Counted from the stretch's first letter, positions 1 through 10,076 are shown. The stretch: DNA of 41,125 bases from Deltaproteobacteria bacterium (GCA_030638575.1 DAOWEJ010000062.1:1-41125); one strand, 5' to 3'. The notes: generated from the sequence alone by a model not told the origin. A program made the numbers and translations.

Positions 1-494
1 AATATAACATAAACAGTGTAAAGTATGAAGATATTACCAGCTATATTTTGGAAGAGTGCCTCGATATCGATACAAAAACGTTAAATGAAATCATAATACG
101 TATAATGGACGGAGGCTATGCAGCAGAACTAAAACCTCTAGATGGTGCAGTGAAGGTTTTGTCCCGGATTGGTAGGAATCATAGTCCGCTGCTGTTTGTT
201 ACCGCCAGGCCATACCTTGGTCCTATACATGACTGGATATTGAAAATGTTACCTTTTGGGCCGGAATTAATCGAGGTCGTTGCAACCGGAAGCTTTGAAG
301 ATAAGGCAGATGTACTTTTAAGCAAAGGTTATTCCTGTTTTGTCGAAGACAGACTTGAAACATGCTTTTTATTAAAGGATGCCGGAATTAATCCTGTTCT
401 TTTAAAACAGCCCTGGAACAGAGGTAGTCATCCTTTCCTTGAAGTTGGTACATGGAGCGAGCTTGAATCAATGATAAAGTTTAAACAGGCTTAA
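1..494 (+). CDS. HAD-like phosphatase/nucleotidase, 5'-truncated by window edge
   Basis: The frame is open from the first bases of the window (first full codon at base 3), so this is the 3' part of a longer gene; the TTG at 48 is probably internal. The visible ~160 residues carry a HAD-type motif II region (LLFVTARP) and a motif III/IV-like region (FVEDRLETC followed by GINPVLL), as in 5'(3')-deoxyribonucleotidase-like HAD proteins. The DxD nucleophile that would prove the family lies outside the window. The stop is 2 bp before the next gene's TTG start, so the two are probably co-transcribed. Substrate is unknown. Frame certain; family likely. Confidence 0.7.
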   Translation, partial: YNINSVKYEDITSYILEECLDIDTKTLNEIIIRIMDGGYAAELKPLDGAVKVLSRIGRNHSPLLFVTARPYLGPIHDWILKMLPFGPELIEVVATGSFEDKADVLLSKGYSCFVEDRLETCFLLKDAGINPVLLKQPWNRGSHPFLEVGTWSELESMIKFKQA

Positions 495-496
495 TT

Positions 497-1435
497 TTGA
501 AAGATAAACCTTCTGCTAAGAATCTGGTCGACTCCTTTATCGAATCCCTTTCCTCAGAAAAAGGATATTCTGATAATACATGCCGCGCATACAGGCATGA
601 CTTAAAGGAATTTGTATCAATAATTTCAGGTGGTCGGCTGTCAGGGGAAAAGATTGAAGAGGACAGGGGTGTTTTTAGGATAGATAAAGTAGACAACCTG
701 ACAATAAGGGGCTATCTGGGTGCATTATACAAAAATAATAAAAAGACAACAATAGCGCGCAAACTTTCGGCGGTACGTTCTTTTTTCAGATACCTGGTCA
801 AACACGGTTTTATTTCCGACAGTCCGGCAGATTCGATCCTTACACCAAAACAGGGAAAAGCAATTCCTGCATATCTTACAGTTGATGACATGTTCCGGTT
901 GCTTGATTCAATTAAGAGTGACAGTTTGCTTAGCCTTAGAAATCGTGCTATTTTTGAGACTATTTATTCATGCGGAATACGTGTTTCGGAACTTGCCGGT
1001 TTAAATATTATTGATGTTGATTCTGCTACAGGTGTTATCCGTGTTCTCGGAAAAGGGAACAAACAGCGGATTGTACCAATTGGGAAAAAGGCAATAGATG
1101 CGATACAGGCATACAGGAAAAGGCTGCAAGCTGAATCAGGAATACGTATTGATGAAAACGGCCCGCTTTTTTTAAACAAAAACAACGGCCGGCTGACAAC
1201 TCGATCTATTGCACGGATCCTTGACAAGCTGGTCAGAGAATGCGGCATGCAGTCGCCTGTTTCACCCCACGGGTTGCGTCATACATTTGCTACGCATATG
1301 CTTGATGCAGGGGCTGATTTAAGGGTGGTTCAGGAACTTTTGGGTCATAAAAGTTTATCAACTACACAGAAATATACACATGTTAGTATAGACAGACTTA
1401 TGGAGACATACGATAAGGCACATCCAAGGAAGTAA
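497..1435 (+). CDS. xerC: Tyrosine site-specific recombinase, XerC/XerD type
   Basis: This 312-residue protein has the usual Xer length. Residues ~10-105 form the SAM-like core-binding domain (EKGYSDNTCRAYRHDL) and residues ~125-305 the catalytic domain. The active-site residues are all visible: R162 in CGIRVSEL, K186 in LGKGNKQR, H258 and R261 in HGLRHTFATH, H284 in LLGHKS, and the nucleophile Y293 in TQKYTHVS. The family resolves chromosome dimers at dif with a partner recombinase under FtsK control. The TTG start at 497 lies 2 bp after the previous gene. XerC versus XerD cannot be decided by reading; placement next to hslV-hslU, as in several other bacterial genomes, favours XerC. No integrase-like context (att site, phage genes) is seen. 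Confidence 0.88.
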   Translation: MKDKPSAKNLVDSFIESLSSEKGYSDNTCRAYRHDLKEFVSIISGGRLSGEKIEEDRGVFRIDKVDNLTIRGYLGALYKNNKKTTIARKLSAVRSFFRYLVKHGFISDSPADSILTPKQGKAIPAYLTVDDMFRLLDSIKSDSLLSLRNRAIFETIYSCGIRVSELAGLNIIDVDSATGVIRVLGKGNKQRIVPIGKKAIDAIQAYRKRLQAESGIRIDENGPLFLNKNNGRLTTRSIARILDKLVRECGMQSPVSPHGLRHTFATHMLDAGADLRVVQELLGHKSLSTTQKYTHVSIDRLMETYDKAHPRK

Positions 1436-1471
1436 TAAGTAAAAGCAGATTACTGCGGAGACAGGTTAATC

Positions 1472-2002
1472 ATGAAATTTCATGGAACGACAATACTGGC
1501 AGTAAGACACAAAGGAAAAGCTGCGGTTGCCGGTGACGGCCAGGTAACTTTAAATGAAAAAATAGTAAAACACCAGGCAAAAAAGGTCAGGAGAATTTAC
1601 AACGACAAGATCATAGTAGGATTTGCCGGTGCTACAGCCGATGCATTGAATCTTTCCGAGCGCCTGGAAGCCAAGCTTGAACGATATAACGGCAATCTAA
1701 CCCGTGCTGCTGTGGAACTGGCCAGGGACTGGCGAACTGACAAGTATTTAAGGCGACTTGAGGCAATAATGATTGCCGTGGATGAGAGCAGAATCTTTCT
1801 TATATCAGGAAATGGCGATATAATTGAACCTGACGAAGGAATTATAGGTATAGGCTCCGGGGGCGTGAGCGCCCAGGCGGCTGCATCGGCTCTTATAAAA
1901 TATACTGATATGGATGCAAGAAGCATTGTAGAAGAAGCGATGAAAATTGCTGCTTCTATTTGTGTCTATACAAATGATATAGTGACGATAGAGGAGATGT
2001 AG
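1472..2002 (+). CDS. hslV: HslV (ClpQ) peptidase subunit of the HslUV protease
   Basis: The 176-residue product is the threonine peptidase that forms a double hexamer inside the cytoplasmic ATP-dependent HslUV protease. The N-terminus reads [15 protein letters not shown], so a five-residue propeptide is probably removed to expose the catalytic threonine T6. Family signatures [30 protein letters not shown] and the Gly-rich GIGSGG stretch are all present, and the length is normal. The ATG is preceded by GGAGA at a usable distance. Its partner hslU lies 220 bp downstream, separated by a palindromic element, so coupling of the two genes may be affected. Confidence 0.95.
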   Translation: MKFHGTTILAVRHKGKAAVAGDGQVTLNEKIVKHQAKKVRRIYNDKIIVGFAGATADALNLSERLEAKLERYNGNLTRAAVELARDWRTDKYLRRLEAIMIAVDESRIFLISGNGDIIEPDEGIIGIGSGGVSAQAAASALIKYTDMDARSIVEEAMKIAASICVYTNDIVTIEEM

Positions 2003-2020
2003 ATTTATAATATTTCTTGA

Positions 2021-2205
2021 GAGGTAGTTCGAAACGTCCCCTTTCGAAGTCTGCGCTTATCTGGCCAATATTTGTTTCAGGATCAAAATTTTATCCTCGA
2101 CCCGCCTCAGGCGGACCTGTGGTTAATCCGCCTGAGGCGGATCGACTTCCTTGATCTTGAACAGATAAGCGAAGGCTTCGAAATTGAACATTTTAAAACT
2201 ACCTC
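2021..2205. repeat. Palindromic intergenic element between hslV and hslU
   Basis: A large imperfect inverted repeat. GAGGTAGTT at 2021 pairs with AACTACCTC ending at 2205, CGCTTATCTG (2054-2063) with CAGATAAGCG (2162-2171), and an inner pair CCGCCTCAGGCGGA (2102-2115) and TCCGCCTGAGGCGGA (2127-2141) forms further stems. It has no coding potential and looks like a MITE/REP-type element. It could fold into a long hairpin in the hslVU transcript and influence hslU expression. Confidence 0.7.
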
Positions 2206-2222
2206 TTAATTGAGGAAAAAGT

Positions 2223-3596
2223 ATGAGCAATCTTAAACCATCAGAAATTGTAAAAGAGCTTGATAAGTATATTATTGGACAGGACAAGGCAAAGCGTTCC
2301 GTTGCTATTGCTTTGAGAAACCGCTGGAGAAGGCGACAGGTTCCGGAGGATCTTCGTGATGAAATAGCGCCTAAAAATATTATACTCATCGGCCCCACAG
2401 GAGTTGGAAAGACAGAGATAGCAAGACGACTTTCCAGGTTAACAGATTCTCCTTTCAGCAAGGTCGAGGCTTCCAAGTTTACCGAAGTCGGATATGTGGG
2501 ACGCGATGTTGAATCAATGGTAAGGGATCTTCTTGAACTTACGGTAACCACAGGCAAGGTAAGAGAACAGGAGGCGGTAAAGGGCAAGGCGTCAAAGATC
2601 GCTGAAGAAAGGATGCTGGATCTTCTTCTCCCAAAACCGGGAAAGCATGAGACCGGAAAAAGCGAAGATGGCACCGATACACAATTTGAGGTTGTAAATC
2701 CCGAAAGCAGCGGATCATCTTCAACGAGGGAGAAGCTTCGTAAAATGCTTCGTGAAGGCAAACTGGACAACCGGTATGTTGATCTGGATGTTACGGACCG
2801 GTCAATGCCAATGGTGGAAATCTTTTCAAATGTAGGTATGGAAGAGATGGGCATCAATTTTAAAGATATGTTAGGTGGTATTTTGCCAAAAGGTTCGAAA
2901 AGACGGAAAGCAAAAGTTTCGGAAGCAATGGAGATTCTGGCCCAGGAAGAGTCACAGAACCTGGTGGATATAGACAAGGTTGTGAAAAACGCAATTAATA
3001 AAGTTGAGCAGTCAGGGATTATTTTCCTCGATGAGATTGACAAGATTGCTGGAAGAAACAGCGGACACGGCCCGGATGTTTCAAGGGAAGGTGTACAAAG
3101 AGATCTTCTTCCAATAGTTGAAGGGAGTACGGTTACTACCAAGTATGGCCCGGTCAAGACAGATCATATTCTTTTTATCGCTTCCGGTGCTTTTCATACG
3201 GTCAAGCCGTCGGATTTAATCCCGGAACTTCAGGGCCGCTTCCCCATAAGAGTTGAGCTCAATTCCCTTGGGTATAAAGAATTCATAAAGATACTTACAG
3301 AACCTAAAAATGCTTTACTCCTTCAATACATTGAACTTTTAATGACCGAAGGAGTTGAAGTTGTATTTGAAGAGGATTCAGTTGAAGAGATTGCAAGGAT
3401 TGCGGAAGAAGTTAATAATCTGACTGAAAATATAGGGGCAAGGAGACTCCACACAATTATGGAGTGTCTTCTTGAAGATATTCTTTTTGATGCTCCTGAC
3501 ATGAAAGAAAAAAGAAAAGTAATTGACAGGATATTTGTAGAAGAGAAATTAAAAGATATCAAGGATAACGAGGATTTAAGCAGGTATATTCTGTAA
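2223..3596 (+). CDS. hslU: HslU (ClpY) ATPase/unfoldase subunit of HslUV
   Basis: This 457-residue AAA+ unfoldase feeds substrates to HslV. Walker A is GPTGVGKT at residues 57-64, the pore motif GYVGRD is at 90-95, Walker B IIFLDEID is at 266-273, and the sensor region contains [15 protein letters not shown]. Residues ~110-245 are the family-specific I domain, with a charged variable stretch. The C-terminus ends RYIL, in keeping with the HslU tail that docks into HslV. GAGG precedes the ATG at good spacing. It follows hslV across the palindromic element. Confidence 0.96.
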   Translation: MSNLKPSEIVKELDKYIIGQDKAKRSVAIALRNRWRRRQVPEDLRDEIAPKNIILIGPTGVGKTEIARRLSRLTDSPFSKVEASKFTEVGYVGRDVESMVRDLLELTVTTGKVREQEAVKGKASKIAEERMLDLLLPKPGKHETGKSEDGTDTQFEVVNPESSGSSSTREKLRKMLREGKLDNRYVDLDVTDRSMPMVEIFSNVGMEEMGINFKDMLGGILPKGSKRRKAKVSEAMEILAQEESQNLVDIDKVVKNAINKVEQSGIIFLDEIDKIAGRNSGHGPDVSREGVQRDLLPIVEGSTVTTKYGPVKTDHILFIASGAFHTVKPSDLIPELQGRFPIRVELNSLGYKEFIKILTEPKNALLLQYIELLMTEGVEVVFEEDSVEEIARIAEEVNNLTENIGARRLHTIMECLLEDILFDAPDMKEKRKVIDRIFVEEKLKDIKDNEDLSRYIL

Positions 3597-3689
3597 AAAG
3601 ATATTTATTGTATTCATCGGGGTTACGAGTTGCGCGTTAGAAAAAGGGAATATTTACGATTTTTTAAAAGTTGATAAGAGCATATTAAA

Positions 3690-4565
3690 ATGAACCCTAA
3701 CGTAGCAGACATACTAATAGAAGCACTTCCTTATATTCGGCGTTTTTACGGCATGACGATTGTTATAAAGTACGGGGGCCATGCCATGGTTGACGAGCAG
3801 CTAAAGGAAGATTTCGCAAGGGATGTTACCCTGCTTAAATTTATAGGATTAAACCCGGTGGTCGTCCACGGAGGTGGTCCTCAGATAAGCTCAGTACTAG
3901 AGCAGATGGGGATAACTTCCAGATTTGTTAAAGGAATGCGATTTACGGATGAGCAGACAATGGACGTGGTGGAAATGGTCCTAGGCGGAAAGGTGAATAA
4001 GGCGATTGTGGCACAAATTAATCGGCAGGGAGGTAAGGCTGTTGGGTTGTCAGGGAAGGACGGAAACCTTATCCAGGCAAAAAAGCTTCATATCGTAAAC
4101 CGGGAAGATGATGACAAGCCGCCCGAGATAATTGATCCCGGACTGGTGGGTGAGGTAACACATATTAATACTGATATTATTAATACACTGACCGGAAAGG
4201 GTTTTATTCCTATTATTGCGCCTGTCGGAACAGGGGGTTCAGGGGAAACCTATAATATAAATGCAGATATGGTGGCCGGTAGCATTGCAATGGCTCTTTC
4301 TGCAGGACGCCTGGTTTTTCTAACCGATGTTGATGGCGTTCTTGATAACAACGGGGCTTTAATATCTTCCATAGACGCACAATCCACAAAGAAAATGGTT
4401 GATGAAAAAAGTATTTCAGGTGGCATGATACCAAAGATAGAGTGCGCACTTAAGGCACTTAAAAGCGGTGTTAAAAAGGTTCCGATAATAAATGGTACAA
4501 AGCGTCATGCCTTATTACTAGAACTCTTTACAGATAAAGGAATAGGAACGGAAGTCACGGTATGA
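3690..4565 (+). CDS. argB: Acetylglutamate kinase
   Basis: Phosphorylates N-acetylglutamate in arginine synthesis (cytoplasm). The 291-residue amino-acid-kinase fold shows YGGHAM near residue 30, VVHGGGPQI for substrate binding, GLSGKDG, and [12 protein letters not shown] in the nucleotide half. An N-terminal helix precedes the kinase core ([16 protein letters not shown]) and the C-terminus reads [11 protein letters not shown]. Both are features of the arginine-feedback-inhibited hexameric class, so feedback control is inferred. It is the first gene of an argB-argD-argF-argG-argH run and overlaps argD by 4 bp (ATGA), implying translational coupling. The 93-bp gap upstream holds no promoter I trust. 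Confidence 0.95.
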   Translation: MNPNVADILIEALPYIRRFYGMTIVIKYGGHAMVDEQLKEDFARDVTLLKFIGLNPVVVHGGGPQISSVLEQMGITSRFVKGMRFTDEQTMDVVEMVLGGKVNKAIVAQINRQGGKAVGLSGKDGNLIQAKKLHIVNREDDDKPPEIIDPGLVGEVTHINTDIINTLTGKGFIPIIAPVGTGGSGETYNINADMVAGSIAMALSAGRLVFLTDVDGVLDNNGALISSIDAQSTKKMVDEKSISGGMIPKIECALKALKSGVKKVPIINGTKRHALLLELFTDKGIGTEVTV

Positions 4566-5749
4566 GCAGCGAAACTATAAAAAAAGCAGATGAAGTCATT
4601 ATGGGAACTTACAAAAGGTTTCCAACCGTTATCGAAAAAGGAAAAGGTTGCAGGCTTTGGGACAAGGAAGGGCGCAGTTATACTGATTTTGTTGCAGGGA
4701 TTGCTGTCTGCAACCTCGGCCATGCACATCCATCGGTTGTAAAATCACTTTCAAACCAGGCGGATATTCTGTTTCATGTATCGAACCTGTATTATACTTT
4801 TCCGCAGATAGAACTGGCATCCTGGCTGGTTGAAAATAGTTTTGCAGACCAGGTATTTTTCTGCAACAGCGGAGCTGAAGCAAATGAGGCTGCAATTAAA
4901 TTAGCCAGAAAGTATTTCAGTGAAAAAGGAGAAAAAGGTCGATATCGGATTATAGCCATGGAGAAATCTTTTCATGGCAGGACAATGGCTACCCTTTCAG
5001 CCACAGGCCAGGACAAGTTAAAAAAGGGTTTTGATCCTGTTCTCGAAGGTTTTGATTTTGTGCCGTTTAATGACGCCAAAGCCCTTGAAGACAAAATTGA
5101 GCCATCCACATGTGCGATTTTAATAGAGCCTGTCCAGGGGGAAGGCGGTGTCCGATGCCCTGACCCTGACTACCTTCAATCGGTGAGGCGAATTTGCGAT
5201 GAAGCCGGCATACTTCTGATTTTTGATGAGATACAAACCGGGATAGGACGTACCGGCAAGCTTTTTGCCTATGAACATTTCGGGGTAAAGCCTGATATTA
5301 TGACTCTTGCCAAAGCCCTCGCAAACGGACTTCCCATTGGTGCTATGCTTGCAAGGGAACAGATAGCTTCTGCATTCGTTCCCGGTTCGCATGCATCAAC
5401 TTTCGGCGGAACGCCGGTTATAACGGCAGCATCACTTGAAGTGCTAAAGGTAATTGAAAAGGAAAAGATCGTTGAACATTGCCGGGAGATAGGCGTTTAT
5501 TTTAAGGAAAGGCTTTTATGGCTGAAAGAAAGACACGAGGTTATTGAGGATGTCCGGGGAATAGGACTTCTTTTGGGAATGAAGCTTAAAACCGATGGAG
5601 GACCGATTGTAAAGAAATGCATGGATCAAGGCTTTCTGATAAACTGTATCCAAGACTGTATATTGCGGTTTATCCCTCCGCTTATTATTGAAAAGAGTGA
5701 TATAGATGCTTTGGTAAAATGCCTGGATGAAATATTGATGGCGTCGTAA
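4562..5749 (+). CDS. argD: Acetylornithine aminotransferase
   Basis: A 395-residue class-III PLP aminotransferase making N-acetylornithine from N-acetylglutamate semialdehyde. Visible motifs are [11 protein letters not shown] (phosphate-binding turn), [26 protein letters not shown] with D222 holding the pyridine ring, and the Schiff-base lysine K251 in TLAKALANG. It overlaps argB by 4 bp. The last codons (MAS, stop) lie inside a palindromic repeat element that starts at about 5737, so an insertion appears to have reset the C-terminus. Some ArgD enzymes also serve as DapC in lysine synthesis; here dapL is present, so that role need not be invoked. Confidence 0.95.
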   Translation: MSSETIKKADEVIMGTYKRFPTVIEKGKGCRLWDKEGRSYTDFVAGIAVCNLGHAHPSVVKSLSNQADILFHVSNLYYTFPQIELASWLVENSFADQVFFCNSGAEANEAAIKLARKYFSEKGEKGRYRIIAMEKSFHGRTMATLSATGQDKLKKGFDPVLEGFDFVPFNDAKALEDKIEPSTCAILIEPVQGEGGVRCPDPDYLQSVRRICDEAGILLIFDEIQTGIGRTGKLFAYEHFGVKPDIMTLAKALANGLPIGAMLAREQIASAFVPGSHASTFGGTPVITAASLEVLKVIEKEKIVEHCREIGVYFKERLLWLKERHEVIEDVRGIGLLLGMKLKTDGGPIVKKCMDQGFLINCIQDCILRFIPPLIIEKSDIDALVKCLDEILMAS

Positions 5750-5950
5750 AAAGTCTCATCTACTGCGTTGTAGCGGTTTTTCAGGAACTCGACATACTAT
5801 ATCGTATAGTCTCGTCCCTGAAAAACCACTACGCCTTGTATATGAGCCTTTTTACTTAGCCATCCGGCGCTTATTCAAAGACTTTTTACGAGACCGTTTA
5901 AATCGGACTTTTTACGAATTCATCGAATATTGATGAATTCGTAGAAAGTC
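5737..5950. repeat. Palindromic element, family A copy 1 (argD-argF)
   Basis: Starts GATGGCGTCGTAAAAAGTC and shares its body with the copy at 27681-27833. It contains an inner hairpin (GGTTTTTCAGG ... CCTGAAAAACC), then GACTTTTTACGAGACCGT, then TCGGACTTTTTACGAATTC, and ends with a perfect 10-bp stem, CGAATTCATC (5915-5924) against GATGAATTCG (5932-5941). It supplies the argD stop codon and fills nearly all of the argD-argF gap. I see no other function in this gap except the argF ribosome-binding site GTGAGGA. Confidence 0.8.
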
Positions 5951-5981
5951 ACGTTCAGCAATCAGTTTTTGTGAGGATAAC

Positions 5982-6911
5982 ATGTATAAAAACATAATTA
6001 CACTTTTAGATCTTGAGAAGTCGGATTTTGAAAACCTTTTTTCAAGAGCAATCGAACTGAAGAAAAAGCACAAAGAGGGCATTCTGGAAACGCCCCTTGC
6101 CGGGAAAACACTCGGGCTTATTTTCGATAAGCACTCCACAAGAACACGCATTTCATTTGAAACTGCAATGGTTCAGCTGGGCGGAACGTCCATTTTTATT
6201 AGCGCAAAAGATACACAGATTGCCAGAGATGAACCGGTAAGGGATACCGCACGGGTACTTTCAAGATACTTGAATGCTCTTGCAATAAGAACATACTCCC
6301 AGGAACTGCTGAAAGAGTTCGCTTCCTTTTCAACGATTCCTGTTATTAATGCGCTGACGGATCTGTATCATCCATGTCAGGTTTTAAGCGATCTTATGAC
6401 TGTGATCGAGTATAAGGGAGGATACGAAGATCTTAAGATAGTCTGGGTAGGCGACGGTAATAATGTGTCCCATTCCTGGATAAATGCGGCAGCTGTATTA
6501 GGACTGAATCTTGTATTGGCCTGTCCTGAAGGATTTAATCCTGATCCTGAAATTATGCAAAAGGCTCTTGGACGAGGAAACGGTAAAATTGTGGTTACTT
6601 CAGACCTTTTTGAAGCGGTGAAAGATGCAGATGTAATCTATACAGATGTCTGGGCAAGCATGGGCCAGGAGGGTGAATATAATTCAAGAAAGATTGTATT
6701 TAAACCTTTTCAGGTAAATTCCGGGCTTGTAAAACAGGCGCCACGAGATGTTATAATCATGCATTGTCTTCCGGCGCACAGGGGCGAAGAGATAAGCGAA
6801 GAAGTTCTGGAGGGGCCACTTTCAGTTGTCTGGGACCAGTCTGAAAACAAACTCCATATGCATAAAGCAATTTTAGAAACGTTGATCAGTAATTCTTTCG
6901 TAAAAAAGTAA
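5982..6911 (+). CDS. argF: Ornithine carbamoyltransferase (anabolic)
   Basis: Condenses ornithine with carbamoyl phosphate to citrulline. The 309 residues contain the carbamoyl-phosphate site STRTR (52-56), HPCQ (130-133), the ornithine loop SMG (226-228) and the catalytic HCLP (261-264). The ATG follows GTGAGGA. It lies in the arg run between argD and argG; argG begins 12 bp after its stop. No catabolic genes (arginine deiminase, carbamate kinase) are nearby, so an anabolic role is likely. Confidence 0.96.
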   Translation: MYKNIITLLDLEKSDFENLFSRAIELKKKHKEGILETPLAGKTLGLIFDKHSTRTRISFETAMVQLGGTSIFISAKDTQIARDEPVRDTARVLSRYLNALAIRTYSQELLKEFASFSTIPVINALTDLYHPCQVLSDLMTVIEYKGGYEDLKIVWVGDGNNVSHSWINAAAVLGLNLVLACPEGFNPDPEIMQKALGRGNGKIVVTSDLFEAVKDADVIYTDVWASMGQEGEYNSRKIVFKPFQVNSGLVKQAPRDVIIMHCLPAHRGEEISEEVLEGPLSVVWDQSENKLHMHKAILETLISNSFVKK

Positions 6912-6923
6912 AGGAGCAAAATA

Positions 6924-8126
6924 TTGTCTGATAAAGTAAATAAAGTGGTACTGGCCTATTCAGGCGGGCTAGATACATCTGTCATATTAAAATGGCTTAT
7001 TGAGACATACCACTGTGACGTTATCACCTTTTCAGCCGACATAGGTCAGGATGAGGATTTGTCTTTTATTGAGGAAAACGCTATAAAAACAGGAGCAGTA
7101 AAGGTTTATATAGACGACCTGAAAGAAATCTTTGTGAAAGATTATGTTTTTCCGGCATTTCGTGCAAATGCAATATATGAGGGCCAGTATCTTTTGGGAA
7201 CATCTCTTGCCCGCCCCCTTATTGCAAAACGCCAGATGGAGATTGCGAAGATTGAAGGGGCGGATGCAGTAAGTCACGGAGCGACAGGGAAGGGTAATGA
7301 TCAGGTGAGGTTTGAGCTTGGCTATCTTGCACTCGACCCGAATATTAAAATTATCGCGCCCTGGCGTGAATGGCAATTGAGTTCCCGTACAGCCCTTATG
7401 AAGTTTGCAAAAGAGCATGGAATAAAAGTGCCGACTACACATGAAAAACCATACAGCACGGACTGGAATCTTTTACATATCAGCTACGAAGGGGGCGTTT
7501 TAGAAGACCCATGGGAAAAGCCGCCTGATAATATTTACACACTTACTGTTTCACCTGTCAAAGCACCAGACGAGCCGGAAATAATAGAGGTCACCTTTAA
7601 AGAGGGTGATCCGGTTGCAATAAATGGTGAAGAACTGTCACCGGCAAATCTTCTTAAACGCCTGAACATAATAGGTGGGCGGCACGGAATCGGAAGGATC
7701 GATATTGTAGAGAACCGCTTTGTGGGAATGAAATCACGGGGTGTATATGAAACTCCCGGCGGCACTATCCTGAGGGTTGCACACATGGCTATCGAAACTA
7801 TCACCATGGACCGTGAGGTCATGCACCTTAGGGATTCACTGATACCGAAATATTCCGAGCTTGTGTATAATGGTTTCTGGTTTTCTCCGGAGATGAAACT
7901 TCTTCAGAGCATGATCGATGATACGCAAAAGAATGTCTCCGGCGTTGTTCGTTTGGAGCTGTATAAGGGCAATTGCATTGTACAGGGACGTAAATCAGCA
8001 GAATCACTTTACAGCAAGGACTTTGCTACATTTGAAGATGATAGTGTATACAGCCAGAAAGATGCGGAAGGTTTTATCAAGCTTAATGCGCTGAGACTGC
8101 GGATTCAAAAAATGATTAATGGATAA
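6924..8126 (+). CDS. argG: Argininosuccinate synthase
   Basis: Joins citrulline and aspartate with ATP use. The 400-residue protein has the N-type PP-loop [10 protein letters not shown] (residues 11-20), [15 protein letters not shown] for citrulline/aspartate binding, and the [11 protein letters not shown] region. The start is TTG at 6924, chosen because AAGGAG at 6911-6916 sits 7 nt upstream and the N-terminus matches the family. Downstream, argH is separated by a 115-bp gap occupied by a palindromic repeat. Confidence 0.95.
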   Translation: MSDKVNKVVLAYSGGLDTSVILKWLIETYHCDVITFSADIGQDEDLSFIEENAIKTGAVKVYIDDLKEIFVKDYVFPAFRANAIYEGQYLLGTSLARPLIAKRQMEIAKIEGADAVSHGATGKGNDQVRFELGYLALDPNIKIIAPWREWQLSSRTALMKFAKEHGIKVPTTHEKPYSTDWNLLHISYEGGVLEDPWEKPPDNIYTLTVSPVKAPDEPEIIEVTFKEGDPVAINGEELSPANLLKRLNIIGGRHGIGRIDIVENRFVGMKSRGVYETPGGTILRVAHMAIETITMDREVMHLRDSLIPKYSELVYNGFWFSPEMKLLQSMIDDTQKNVSGVVRLELYKGNCIVQGRKSAESLYSKDFATFEDDSVYSQKDAEGFIKLNALRLRIQKMING

Positions 8127-8223
8127 AGGCTGGGAAGCTTGGAAGTTATAAGGCTGGGAAGTTACTAAAGGATGTAATCCTTTTTTTAGCCTCCAAGCCT
8201 CCATGCCTCATAGCTTACCAGCC
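8127..8223. repeat. Palindromic element, family C copy 1 (argG-argH)
   Basis: Begins AGGCTGGGAAGCTTGG right after the argG stop and ends CAAGCCTCC ... AGCTTACCAGCC, with an internal partial duplication of AGGCTGGGAAG and an inner AAAGGATG/ATCCTTT stem. The purine-rich left arm and pyrimidine-rich right arm resemble the element at 29171-29246. It lies inside the arg gene run without any visible terminator poly-T end. Confidence 0.6.
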
Positions 8224-8241
8224 AATAAATAGAGGTTATGC

Positions 8242-9642
8242 ATGTCCAAAAAAACCTGGGACGGCAGATTTTCTGATAAGACAGATCCGAGTGTGGAAGC
8301 GTTTACATCTTCGATTGATATCGATAAACGGCTTTATTCCTGTGATATCGAAGGGAGCATTGCCCACTGCAGGATGCTTGCAGAAAAATCGATTATTACA
8401 AAGGAAGATGCATCAGTGTTGATCAAAGGACTCGATGCCATAAAAGAGGAAATAGAAAAAGGAAAGTTCAGGTTCGACGACAGCATGGAAGATATCCATA
8501 TGCATATCGAAACCGCCCTTGTGCGCAAGGTCGGGAAGGTCGCATTAAAGCTGCACACGGCAAGGAGCAGAAACGACCAGGTAGCGCTCGATGTCCGTAT
8601 GTATTTAAAAGAAGAGACCCTGAATATTATTAAGCTTCTTTTAAAATTAAGAAATGTAATAGTAGATCTTTCAGATATCAACATGGATGTGATTTTGCCT
8701 GGATATACCCATTTGCAGAGGGCGCAGCCGGTTCTTTTATCCCATCACTTAATGGCATATTATGAGATGTTTTCACGTGATAAGGAAAGGTTTAATGATT
8801 GTTTGAAACGTATAAACGTTATGCCCTTAGGGAGTGCTGCACTGGCCGGAACAACATATCCTATTGACAGGGATTATACTGCAGATATTCTTAACTTTCC
8901 CAAAGTATCGGCCAACAGCATAGATTCTGTTTCAGACCGCGATTTTATTATAGAATTTTTGTCATCGGCAAGCATATGTATGGTACATTTAAGCCGTCTG
9001 TCTGAAGAGCTGGTTTTATGGTCTTCATCCGAATTTGGTTTTGTAGAACTGCCGGATTCATTTGCCACAGGCAGCAGTATTATGCCTCAAAAGAAAAACC
9101 CTGATGTGCCGGAGCTGGTTAGAGGGAAAGCCGGTCGTGTTTTTGGAGACCTTATGGCCATGTTATCCATGATGAAGTCTTTGCCCCTTGCCTATAACCG
9201 GGACATGCAGGAGGATAAGGGAGTGTTGTTTGACGCTGTTGATATTTTAAAAGGGTGTATTGATATTTATGTAAAAATGCTTCCCAAATTAAAAATAAAC
9301 AAGGAAGTAATGATTCAGGCGACATCCGTAGGCTTTTTAAACGCAACAGACATGGCGGATTATCTTGTATCGCAAGGGATACCGTTCAGAGAAGCCCATA
9401 GCTGTGTGGGCAAGGCAGTCGGCTATGCTCTTGATAAGAAAAAAGAGCTTAATGAACTATCATTAGACGAGCTAAAATCCTTTTCATCTTTAATTAAAGA
9501 AGACATTTTTGCTGTTTTAGATACACGTGAGATGATTGAACGGAGAAAGTCTTTTGGCGGAACATCAACAGAAAACGTTAAAGCTGCTGCAAAAAAGGCC
9601 AGGCAGGATCTGGAAAAAGAAATACAAAGGTTTTCGACTTGA
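8242..9642 (+). CDS. argH: Argininosuccinate lyase
   Basis: Final enzyme of arginine synthesis, cleaving argininosuccinate to arginine and fumarate. The 466-residue protein belongs to the fumarase/aspartase superfamily: ARSRNDQ (107-113), HLQRAQP (157-163) and the signature loop GSSIMPQKKNP (277-287) with its catalytic serine. AGAGG lies upstream of the ATG. It overlaps the following lipoprotein gene by 4 bp (TTGA), so the lipoprotein is probably co-translated. Confidence 0.96.
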   Translation: MSKKTWDGRFSDKTDPSVEAFTSSIDIDKRLYSCDIEGSIAHCRMLAEKSIITKEDASVLIKGLDAIKEEIEKGKFRFDDSMEDIHMHIETALVRKVGKVALKLHTARSRNDQVALDVRMYLKEETLNIIKLLLKLRNVIVDLSDINMDVILPGYTHLQRAQPVLLSHHLMAYYEMFSRDKERFNDCLKRINVMPLGSAALAGTTYPIDRDYTADILNFPKVSANSIDSVSDRDFIIEFLSSASICMVHLSRLSEELVLWSSSEFGFVELPDSFATGSSIMPQKKNPDVPELVRGKAGRVFGDLMAMLSMMKSLPLAYNRDMQEDKGVLFDAVDILKGCIDIYVKMLPKLKINKEVMIQATSVGFLNATDMADYLVSQGIPFREAHSCVGKAVGYALDKKKELNELSLDELKSFSSLIKEDIFAVLDTREMIERRKSFGGTSTENVKAAAKKARQDLEKEIQRFST

Positions 9643-10076
9643 AAGAGCTGATTTCAATATTAATTCTTTTTCTTTTCCTTTTACCTGGATGCGGTAAAAA
9701 GGGTCCGCCCGCTGTACCCAGTCAGGAGCAGCCACCTGCCGTTGATGACTTAAGGTTCAGTCTTAATCAGGATATACTCACGCTGACCTGGACGATTCCA
9801 AAAGGAACTGAAAAAGTAAAATCAACTCCTGCAGGCTTTATTGTATATAGATCAAAAAGACCTCTTTCAGATTCTGATTGCAAAAATTGTCCAAAGTTGT
9901 TTATGCAGATGGCAGACATTCCAATTGAAAAAAAAGATTCTAAGGCTTTGTCAAAAGAGAATGTGAGATACAATGAAACCATGAAAAAAGGCTTTATTTA
10001 TACGTATAAAGTTGTGTTTTATACAAAAAACGGAGCCCAGAGCCGGGATTCCAATTATATTAACTTTAAATTCTGA
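9639..10076 (+). CDS. Small lipoprotein, LptM/YifL-like N-terminus with fibronectin-III-like domain
   Basis: 145 residues. A short hydrophobic signal (ISILILFLFLLPGC) ends in a lipobox with C18, so the mature protein starts CGKKGPP, resembling the CGLKGPL start of LptM/YifL lipoproteins. The rest (residues ~35-145) reads like one beta-sandwich domain (LRFSLNQDILTLTW ... GFIVYRSKRP ... YTYKVVFYT), as in fibronectin type III. The start is TTG at 9639, overlapping the argH stop. In enterobacteria lptM precedes dapF; here the gene precedes lysA-dapF, a similar neighbourhood. Outer-membrane location and any LptD-related role are inference. Confidence 0.75.
   Translation: MKELISILILFLFLLPGCGKKGPPAVPSQEQPPAVDDLRFSLNQDILTLTWTIPKGTEKVKSTPAGFIVYRSKRPLSDSDCKNCPKLFMQMADIPIEKKDSKALSKENVRYNETMKKGFIYTYKVVFYTKNGAQSRDSNYINFKF

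Noticed and set aside
497-1435. Xer-type recombinase as the integrase of a mobile element
   Set aside because: No att-like repeats, phage or plasmid genes around it; neighbours are housekeeping genes (hslVU), which fits XerC/XerD.
2123-3157. Long open frame on the minus strand opposite hslU (344 codons)
   Set aside because: It is the antisense of hslU, rich in Ser/Arg with no domain pattern; hslU has clear catalytic motifs.
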